Shown in pieces: positions 16,641 through 24,500 of a stretch of DNA of 64,000 nucleotides. The translations under genes and the position numbers were made by a program. This stretch comes from Microbulbifer elongatus. GTDB lineage: Bacteria; Pseudomonadota; Gammaproteobacteria; Pseudomonadales; Cellvibrionaceae. Numbering within the stretch: the first letter of the stretch is position 1; the number at the start of each line of letters is the position of its first letter. Below the pieces are notes generated by a model. It had not been told where the DNA came from. It saw nothing but the letters and a program-made list of their open reading frames with translations, and made no database searches. The DNA lies in the NCBI RefSeq assembly GCF_021165935.1, contig NZ_CP088953.1:1307001-1371000 (forward strand). Direction: 5' to 3'.

Positions 16641-18146
16641 GTGAATCAGAAAATAATAAAAAAGCTGGTTATCCTCGGTGGCGGTTCCGCCGGCTGGATG
16701 ACGGCAGCGCTGGTGGCTCGCAGTATGCGCGGCACTTTGGATGTTGTCCTGGTGGAGTCCGATCAGATCGGCACTGTTGGTGTCGGCGAAGCGACTATCC
16801 CTCCGATACAGAATTTCAATCGCGCTCTGGGCCTGGATGAGCAGGCGTTTTTGCAAGAGACCAATGGCACGATCAAACTGGGCATTCAGTTTGAGGGCTG
16901 GTCGCGACCAGGGGCGAGTTACATGCACGCCTTTGGTGGAATCGGAAAAGATTTTCCATTTTGTGATTTCTACAATTACTGGCTCCGCGCGCGCGCTCGG
17001 GGCGATACCTCTTCATTTTGGGACTATTCGTTGAACTATCAGGCGGCGCTGTGTAATCGATTTGCGCCGCTGGCAGCGATACCGAATACCAATCTCGCCG
17101 GAATCTCCTACGCATACCATTTTGACGCGGCGCTGTACGCACAATTTCTCCGCCGCTACTGCGAGAGTAATGGCGTGCAACGTGTACAGGGCAAAGTCTG
17201 TGACGTATTAAGAAACAGTGACAGCGGTTTTGTTGAGACACTGAGGATGGAAAATGGTGGCGAGGTAAATGGTGATCTGTTTATCGACTGCTCCGGGTTT
17301 GCTGCTCTGCTGATAGAAAAGACCCTTGGTGTGGAATATGAGCATTGGGGGCAATGGCTGCCCTGTGATCGCGCCATGGCGGTGCCGAGTGAGTCGGAAG
17401 AGCAGATCGCACCCTATACCCGTTCCATTGCCCACGCCTGTGGCTGGCAGTGGCAGATACCGTTGCAGCATCGCACTGGGAATGGATTGGTGTTTTCCAG
17501 TGGTCACTGGAGTGATGAGCAGGCGCGGGAACGATTGCTGAGCAACTTGCCGGGGACGCCGCTGGCGGAACCCAAAGTCATTCCATTCAAAACGGGATAC
17601 CGGCGTGAGCAGTGGTGCAAGAATGTGGTGAGTCTTGGGCTGGCCAGCGGTTTCCTTGAACCCTTGGAGAGCACCTCCCTTCATCTCGTGCAGTCCGCTG
17701 CCACTCGGTTGATCAAGTGTTTCCCTCACCACGGTATCCGAGGGCAAGAGGTGTCTGAATTTAATCGGCAATCCCGTGTCGAAATGGAGCGGATCAGAGA
17801 CTTCATTATCCTGCACTACAAGGCGAATCAACGTCGGGACAGTGATTTCTGGCGTCATTGCGAAGCGATGACGGTGCCCCATACGCTGCAGGAAAAAATG
17901 GAATTATTCCGCGCGACCGGAAAAGTGTTCCGGGATTACGATGATCTTTTCACGGAGGTGGCCTGGCAGCAGGTGATGATCGGGCAGGGGATTCTGCCGG
18001 AGGATTATCACCCGGTCGCGGATGCTTTGAGTGATACACAGATGGATGACTTGATGCAAAGCCTGAAAACCCTCATTCAGGGAACGGTCAGGCAGCTGCC
18101 GTCCCATGAGCAATTTCTTGCGGGTATCCAGGGCGTTGCTCAATAG
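16641..18146 (+). CDS. Tryptophan halogenase family protein (copy 2)
   Basis: A 501-residue flavin-dependent halogenase homologue, clearly paralogous to copy 1 across its full length. It shows GGGSAGW (residues 13-19), the catalytic lysine context IKLGIQFEGW (K79) and WxWxIP (W269, W271, I273, P274), so the core chemistry looks intact. The start is GTG. It lies directly after the TonB receptor, a recurring pairing in marine and xanthomonad genomes; the role in glycan uptake is unknown. Unlike copy 1 it has no SapC or cupin-like neighbour. Natural substrate unknown; halogenation or hydroxylation of an indole or receptor-associated compound is only a hypothesis. Confidence 0.88.
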   Translation: MNQKIIKKLVILGGGSAGWMTAALVARSMRGTLDVVLVESDQIGTVGVGEATIPPIQNFNRALGLDEQAFLQETNGTIKLGIQFEGWSRPGASYMHAFGGIGKDFPFCDFYNYWLRARARGDTSSFWDYSLNYQAALCNRFAPLAAIPNTNLAGISYAYHFDAALYAQFLRRYCESNGVQRVQGKVCDVLRNSDSGFVETLRMENGGEVNGDLFIDCSGFAALLIEKTLGVEYEHWGQWLPCDRAMAVPSESEEQIAPYTRSIAHACGWQWQIPLQHRTGNGLVFSSGHWSDEQARERLLSNLPGTPLAEPKVIPFKTGYRREQWCKNVVSLGLASGFLEPLESTSLHLVQSAATRLIKCFPHHGIRGQEVSEFNRQSRVEMERIRDFIILHYKANQRRDSDFWRHCEAMTVPHTLQEKMELFRATGKVFRDYDDLFTEVAWQQVMIGQGILPEDYHPVADALSDTQMDDLMQSLKTLIQGTVRQLPSHEQFLAGIQGVAQ

Positions 18147-18201
18147 TGAGACTATACGGCGGGAAGGCGAGACGGTGCATCAGCCGGGATGCGGATGGAG
18201 A

Positions 18202-18221
18202 GGCCCCGCGAACACGGGGCC
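18202..18221. terminator. Hairpin between convergent genes
   Basis: GGCCCCG pairs with CGGGGCC around CGAACA between the halogenase (+) and the universal stress gene (-). No clear T-tract on either strand, so intrinsic termination is uncertain. Confidence 0.4.
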
Positions 18222-18234
18222 GAAGGCAAGACAA

Positions 18235-19080
18235 TCAGTGTGCCGTGGTCGTAAACGCGTTACACACCATCACATCGGTCTCTACAGAGCCAATCACCCG
18301 CTCGGCAGTGTTGCCGCGCAGCAGTGAGCCGGTTTCGCCGTACTGGTTCAGGGTGCCCATCACCACCACGTCGGCGTCGATCTCTTTGGCTATCTCGGCA
18401 ACGACTTCGTTGGTGTAGCCCTGCTTCACGTGGATGCGGTCAGTGGGAACACCGGTCTTGTCGGCCAGTTTGGCCAGCGCGCCGCGGTCCGGGTAGAGCA
18501 TGGAATCCAGATAGGCGTTTACCAGGTGCAGCTCCGCACCGTACACCTCGGCGATATAGTTGGCGCGCTCGGTAATCTGGCGGTTGAGCTGGCGTTGCTG
18601 GTTGGTCTGAGCCTGGTAGTTGACCGTGGCCAGTACCACTTTGCGGCGGTCCTTCGCGCCCGGGCGGATCAGTACCACCGGGCACTTGGCGTGCTTCAGC
18701 ACCTGCCACTTGGATTCGGCGAAGGTGAAGCGGCGGCTGCTGGTGCGGGCGTGTACCGGCAGGTAGATCATTTCCGCGTTGTAACGCTTGGATTCCTGGA
18801 TGATGGCACCCTGCCAGTCGCTGGACCAGCAGACGTTGATCTCGAACTCCACGCCTGCGTCTTCAATCGGTTTACGAATCTGGTCGCGGAACCAGAACTC
18901 GTCGCGGAACAGGTGGTCGTTCACCGCGCGGGTGTCGACGGCTTCGCCATCCACGGCCACGAATACCGCCAGCTTCGGCTGCGGGTTGCGCTCACGGGCG
19001 GTGGCCAGGGCGCGCTCCAGGGCGACGTGGCGGTCATCGTTGGGGTCTACGACTACGAATACGACAGGTTTGTCCTGCAT
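18235..19080 (-). CDS. Universal stress protein with two UspA domains
   Basis: A 281-residue cytoplasmic protein with tandem UspA folds, like UspE. The second domain carries the ATP-binding signature GT...G...LLRGNTAERVIGSVETDVMV, so it probably binds ATP; the first half is more degenerate (IYLPVHARTSSRR). The ATG at 19080 has AGGAG 7 bases upstream; a GTG six bases earlier is less likely. It stands alone on the minus strand between the halogenase and the GH13 lipoprotein and does not look like part of the glycan regulon. Role: general stress survival, by family. Confidence 0.88.
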   Translation of the reverse strand: MQDKPVVFVVVDPNDDRHVALERALATARERNPQPKLAVFVAVDGEAVDTRAVNDHLFRDEFWFRDQIRKPIEDAGVEFEINVCWSSDWQGAIIQESKRYNAEMIYLPVHARTSSRRFTFAESKWQVLKHAKCPVVLIRPGAKDRRKVVLATVNYQAQTNQQRQLNRQITERANYIAEVYGAELHLVNAYLDSMLYPDRGALAKLADKTGVPTDRIHVKQGYTNEVVAEIAKEIDADVVVMGTLNQYGETGSLLRGNTAERVIGSVETDVMVCNAFTTTAH

Positions 19081-19271
19081 GTTCACTCCTTCAAATTAGA
19101 AATCTGTTTCCCTAAGTTCTCTCTCTGCGCAATAGGTATTCTTCTCCAACGCAGACGCTCCGCCCCATTATTATTGGCGCCCTGATTTTGGGGTGTCAGG
19201 GCATCTGGGCGGCCCCGCGGACGGGTAGTCAAGCCTATCACCGGCCGCTGCTTTTTTCATCTACGCCCCAC

Positions 19272-19298
19272 CCCGGGAGGATGAAACCGGGGAGGAGG
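19272..19298 (+). promoter_or_regulatory. Tandem MalT-like boxes before GH13
   Basis: CCCGGGAGGATG (19272-19283) and CCGGGGAGGAGG (19287-19298) form a direct repeat at 15-base offset. The second contains a perfect GGGGAGGAGG. TAGGCT at 19308-19313 could be the -10. The 19081-19350 gap also carries the usp promoter on the minus strand. Confidence 0.55.
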
Positions 19299-19350
19299 TG
19301 GGTAAAGTAGGCTGCAGTGATGACCGTTCGATAACGACGCAGAGAAGATA

Positions 19351-21105
19351 ATGAGAAAAATGAACGCACTGGCCGCGCTGATTTCTGCCGCGGCGCTGAC
19401 CATGACCGCCTGCTCCGATGAGGGCACCCGTTCAACCGCAGCAACGGCGGCGGAAACAGCGCTATCTTCCGCGCAACAGGCAGCCCCGGCCTTGACCGAG
19501 GTCAAGCAGGGGGCCGTCGATCCCTTCTGGAATAACGCCACCATCTACTTCATGCTTCCGGACCGTTTCCATAATGGCAATCCGGACAATGACCTGTCTT
19601 ACGGTCGCAAAAACGACGCGGCACATCTGCGCGGTTTCCATGGCGGCGACCTGCGCGGTGTCATTCAGAAACTGGAAGAGGGCTATTTCACCGATCTGGG
19701 TGTGGATGCCATCTGGATGTCGCCGATCATCGAGAACGTGCACGGGTTCGATGAAGGAGACAAGCGTACCTATGCCTTCCACGGCTACTGGCCGAAAGAC
19801 TGGACCAATGTAGACGAGAACTTCGGTACCGAGGAAGAACTGGCCGAGCTGATCCAGGTCGCCCGCAGCAAGGGTGTGCGCATCCTTCTCGATGTCATCA
19901 TCAATCACACCGGCCCGGTCACCAGCGAGGACCCGTTGTGGCCATCCGACTGGGTACGTACCAACCCCCAGTGCGACTGGAGCAGCTTTGCCCAGAACGT
20001 ACAGTGCGCCCTCACCGACAACCTGCCGGATATCCTGACCGAAAGCGAGGAGCCGGTAGAGCTGCCGCCGCAGCTCACCGAAAAGTGGCAGCGCGAGGGT
20101 CGTCTCGATCAGGAAGTGGCCGAGCTGGACGCCTTCTTTGAGCGCACCGGTTACCCGCGCGCGCCGAAGTACTACATCGTCAAATGGCTGACCGACTGGG
20201 TGCGCGAATACGGTGTGGATGGTTTCCGTGTCGATACCGTGAAACACGTCGAGCCGGAAATCTGGGCGCTTTTGAAGAAGGAGGCCAGCCTGGCACTGGC
20301 AGAGTGGAAGGCCAACAACCCGCAGGAAAAGCTGGACGATCGCGCGTTCTTCATGGTCGGTGAAGTTTACCACTACGGTGTGAAGGATTTCGCCAGCAGT
20401 GATGGCCGCTTCTATGACTTTGGCGACCGCAAGGTGGATTTCTTCAACTACGGTTTCGACAGCCTGATCAATATGGGCTTTGCCGCCCACGCAGCCCAGG
20501 ACATGGAGAGTATTTTCAGTGACTACTCCAGCATCCTGCACGATGGTGAGCTGAAAGGCGTGTCGGTGCTAAATTACCTCGGTTCCCACGACGACCACCA
20601 CTCCTTCGATCGCGAGCGCAAGCAGGTGAAAAGCGCCGCGCTGAAACTGATGCTGGCCCCGGGGGCCGCGCAGATTTACTACGGTGACGAAATCGCCCGC
20701 CCGATGATCGACGAACAGGCCTACGGCGACGCCTCCATGCGCGTACCCATGGACTGGCGCAGTATCGAGCAGGCCAGCACCAGTGAGATCCTGAGCCACT
20801 GGCAGAAGCTGGGCCAGTTCCGCCAGTCTCATCTGGCAGTGGGGGCCGGGGTGCACCAGCAGCTGAGTGAAACGCCATATGTCTTTTCCCGCACCCTGGG
20901 CGATGACCGTGTCATGGTCGCACTGGAGTTGCCGGTGGGTAAAAAATCCGTGGCTGCCGGTGCGGTATTTGCGGAGGGCACTCTGGTCAGAGATTACTAC
21001 TCCGGCGCGGAAGCTACCGTCGAAAATGGCACTATCACGCTGGATACCGAATTTGACACGCTGCTATTGGGCCCTGTGGCGTCTACAGCGATCAGTGCAC
21101 GCTAA
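19351..21105 (+). CDS. GH13 alpha-amylase family lipoprotein
   Basis: A 584-residue lipoprotein (lipobox MTAC) of the alpha-amylase family. The (beta/alpha)8 barrel has conserved region I DVIINH, the nucleophile in GFRVDTVKH (D295), the acid/base in VGEVYHYG (E338) and the third aspartate in GSHDDHH (D414). There is no carbohydrate-binding module. An AGAGAAG ribosome site precedes the ATG. Anchored in the periplasm or outer membrane, it would hydrolyse maltodextrins entering through the nearby TonB receptor. Subfamily and exact product cannot be read from sequence alone; the ELPPQLTEKW insertion region is unlike simple alpha-amylases. MalT-like tandem boxes lie 52 bases upstream. Confidence 0.9.
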   Translation: MRKMNALAALISAAALTMTACSDEGTRSTAATAAETALSSAQQAAPALTEVKQGAVDPFWNNATIYFMLPDRFHNGNPDNDLSYGRKNDAAHLRGFHGGDLRGVIQKLEEGYFTDLGVDAIWMSPIIENVHGFDEGDKRTYAFHGYWPKDWTNVDENFGTEEELAELIQVARSKGVRILLDVIINHTGPVTSEDPLWPSDWVRTNPQCDWSSFAQNVQCALTDNLPDILTESEEPVELPPQLTEKWQREGRLDQEVAELDAFFERTGYPRAPKYYIVKWLTDWVREYGVDGFRVDTVKHVEPEIWALLKKEASLALAEWKANNPQEKLDDRAFFMVGEVYHYGVKDFASSDGRFYDFGDRKVDFFNYGFDSLINMGFAAHAAQDMESIFSDYSSILHDGELKGVSVLNYLGSHDDHHSFDRERKQVKSAALKLMLAPGAAQIYYGDEIARPMIDEQAYGDASMRVPMDWRSIEQASTSEILSHWQKLGQFRQSHLAVGAGVHQQLSETPYVFSRTLGDDRVMVALELPVGKKSVAAGAVFAEGTLVRDYYSGAEATVENGTITLDTEFDTLLLGPVASTAISAR

Positions 21106-21220
21106 TGCACATCTGTTCATGCAACGTCAGTAAGTCACCTTGTTGTTCCCGCAAAAGCGGGGATTCAGGCACCCCCTGGGTCAGGTAGGACCCGAACTTC
21201 TCTTTCTCGTCGAAAGGCTT

Positions 21221-21254
21221 GCCGATATCAGCACTTCTGATATCGGCTTTTTTT
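21221..21254 (+). terminator. Terminator after the GH13 lipoprotein
   Basis: GCCGATATCAG (21221-21231) pairs with CTGATATCGGC (21237-21247), loop CACTT, followed by TTTTTTT. A second small hairpin, CCCGCAAAAGCGGG, lies between the GH13 stop and this terminator (about 21148-21161) and resembles a dispersed REP-type element. Confidence 0.9.
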
Positions 21255-21333
21255 GCCCATTAAAAAGTGACCCGGCGATGGCTCACCGGGTGCAGCCGAT
21301 CAAGGTTTTGTCATCCCGAAGCACTACGCCCCC

Positions 21334-21343
21334 GGGGAGGAGG
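21334..21343 (+). promoter_or_regulatory. MalT-like box before the starch-module redox gene
   Basis: A perfect GGGGAGGAGG in the context CTACGCCCCCGGGG, 172 bases before the chosen start of the 1885-residue protein. The CTACGCCCC lead-in is shared with the copy near 19261. CTCCCCGC at 21351-21358 gives a partial box on the other strand. Confidence 0.55.
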
Positions 21344-21515
21344 AGGTAATCTCCCCGCAACCGCGTAATTTGATCCTGTGCAATTGCGGTTTCAGCACAA
21401 CCCTGCTGAGAGAGCCGGCCAGAAGCAGTACCGGGTCAATCAAGCGAATAAATATAAAAGCCGCCTGCAAAAGCAGGACGGACTTCCGGATAAAAATAAC
21501 TCCCGGAGCATAGCG

Positions 21516-24500
21516 ATGATTTCTGCCCCTGTGAAAGCCGGAGTGTCACACTCCGTTGCTGCTGTCTATCTGCGCGCCTGTGTTGCGCTGATCTGTCTTT
21601 TTTCCCTGTCGCTCGATGTCAGTGCGCAGACCTGGCCCGAGGCCTGGTTCCGCGGCACCCCGAACGACTGGGGCACGACCCCCATGACCTATGACGTCGA
21701 TGCCGGTGTATGGGTGACCGAGCAGGATTTTGAAGGAGGCAACCCTCGCTTCAAAATCAGCCGCGAACAGAACTGGAACGAAGCCTACCCGGCGCAGGAT
21801 TACCAGGTGCAAAGCGGCCGCTACCGAATCACCTTTGATGATGCCAGCAAGGCCATCACCGTGAGCGAAATCACCGAGCCCCCACCTGCCGGCACGGCAA
21901 CCAGCCTCTGTTTCGACAATCCGCAGAACTATGCGGCGCCCCATATCTATTTCTGGAATCCGGCACCCGGCGGCAGCGTCAACGACCTGCCCGGTTGGCC
22001 CGGGGTCGGTATGACTGAGGTCAATGGTAATTACTGTTACGACTTCACCGCGCAGCTGAACAACGGCGCCATGCCGGATTCACTGAATGTCATTTTCAAT
22101 GACAATGGCGGTGCGCAGACTGTGGATCTGCAATACAGCGGCGATCCCTGCTATGTCGATGCCCAGTGGCAGCCCGCGGCGAGCTGCGGTTTAGATGAAG
22201 AGCCCACCGATGACCTGCCCCCGAGTACCCGTCCGCTACTGGCGCAGCCGCTGAACTTCCCGATCAGCGGCAATGTCTCCGGAGGCAACTACCGCTTCGA
22301 GGTGGCCTACCCGAACCTGCAGGGCCAGTTCATGTCGCCGGTCATGGTGATTCCCGATGGTATCAACGACCTGCTGTACGTGGTGGACAAGACCGGCACC
22401 ATCTTTGTGTTTCCCAACCGTGAAGACGTGGCGCCCGGCGAAATCCGTGAACTGCTGAATATCAACGGTGAAGTGCGGAACTACCACGAGCAGGGACTGC
22501 TGAGCATGGCCTTTGACCCGGGCTTTGTCAGCAATGGTCATATCTACATCTATTACATTCACGGTACCGATGATAATGAGCGTGCACCGGATGGCAGTTA
22601 CGGTGACGCGATTCTCGAACGCTGGACCCTAGACAATCCCAGCGATCCATCTCAGGCGCTGGCCTCTTCGCGCACGGAAATTCTGCGGGTGCCGCAGCGC
22701 GGGCCGGACCACAAGGGTGGCATGATGCAGTTCCACCCGGAAGACAATTATCTGTACCTGAGTATCGGTGACGGTGCCTACGGTCACAGCGCCACCATGA
22801 GTTATCCGGAAGATCCGCGCACCAATAACGGCGCTCAGGAAACCGACAACCTGCTGGGTACCTTTATCCGTATTAAACCGCTGGAGCAGGCGGTGAATGG
22901 AAAATACTACGAAATTCCCGCGGACAACCCGTTTGTAGGTGTACCCGGTTTCCGCGAAGAAATCTGGTCTTACGGCCACCGCAATCCCTGGCGCTGGAGT
23001 TTCGATACCGAAGCGCCCTACACCCTGTGGGAAACGGAAGTCGGTCAGGCGGGATTTGAAGAAGTAAACCTGATCGAAAAAGGGAAAAACTACGGCTGGC
23101 CCGTGTGTGAAGGCACCAACAACCGCGGTGACCTCGGCGGTGATCCGGGCAAGAACTGCAGCACCGATTTCGAGCCACCGCGGGATGGTTATGCCCACCC
23201 CACCGGTTATTCGATTATCGGCGGTGTGGTGTATCGCGGAGACGCCCTGCCGGGTCTGAGCGGCAACTTTGTTTTCGGCGACTATGTCACTAAGCGTATC
23301 TGGTCCATCGTGGACGGCGAGGCCAAAGAATTGATCAGCGACGCCTTCCCGGAAAATATTGCATCCTTCGGTACCGACCTGAGTGGCGATACGCTGCTGG
23401 TTTCCACCTATGGTGTGGAGTACGGCGGTCAGTCGACCATTTACAAGGTGGTAGACGATGACGCGGAAGCGGCGGTTATTCCGGCCAGGCTCTCGGAAAC
23501 CGGCCTGTTTGCCAACCTGCAAACCCTGGAACCGGTGAGCGGGGTGATCGAGTATGCCCTCAATACCGAAGGCTGGTTCGACGGCGCGAATCTGCGGCAC
23601 TTTATCGCGGTGCCCAACGATCAGCAGATCGAGTTTGATGCGACCAGTCAGTGGGATCTCCCGGTCGGCACCGTACTGGTAAAACACCAGAGTATTGCCA
23701 CCGCGGAGAATCCGCACAAACCGTTTACCACGTCCGTTCTGTTCCGGCAGGATACGGGCAAGTGGCAGGCGGCCAACTATTACTGGAACAGCGCCGGGAC
23801 CGACGCTGACCTGGTCACCGAAACCCTCACAGTGATGGACGGCGGTATTGAAAACCGCCAGCGGGCCGTGCAGTCAGCCGCCGACTGCGGATCCTGCCAT
23901 ATCGGAAGTGGCAGTCGCGAGCCCCTGGCGGTGCACACCCGTCAATTCAATCGGGAATTCCAGTATGGTGAGACCGAAACCTCGGTGGCCAATCAGCTGG
24001 ATGTGTTCAACACCATCGCGCTGTTGTCGGAAAATATCGGCAGCGCGGACAGTCACGGTGCCTTCGTGAATGCCGCCGATACCAGCGCGGATCTCGATGA
24101 GCGCGCGCGTACCTATCTCGAAACCAACTGCGCCCACTGTCACGCCAGTGGCTTTATGGATCTGCGCTACGACACCCCGCTCGGTGACACGCGCCTGGTG
24201 AATGTGGAGACCACCGGCGGCGCCGCCCGTTTGCGCCCCTTCGATCACGCCAACAGTCTGGTGTATATCTACCAGACCACCGATAACAACCGCATGCCCA
24301 AGGGCACCCGCTATACCAACCCGGTAGCAGAAGCGCTGTTCAGGGAGTGGATTGATGGTAGCGGCCTGCAGCCGGTGGGAATCCAGCTGGACGCCGACAG
24401 TGATCGACTGAACGGCGGAGATACGCTGACGGTCCAGGTGCATTCCCTGTATCAGAATGGCTTCACCGCACCGGTACCCAATGCGCCGAGTGTCAGCTCC

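Noticed and set aside
21378..21515. Upstream extension of the 1885-residue protein
   Set aside because: It would bury the signal peptide behind 46 polar residues; the ATG at 21516 has a good ribosome site.
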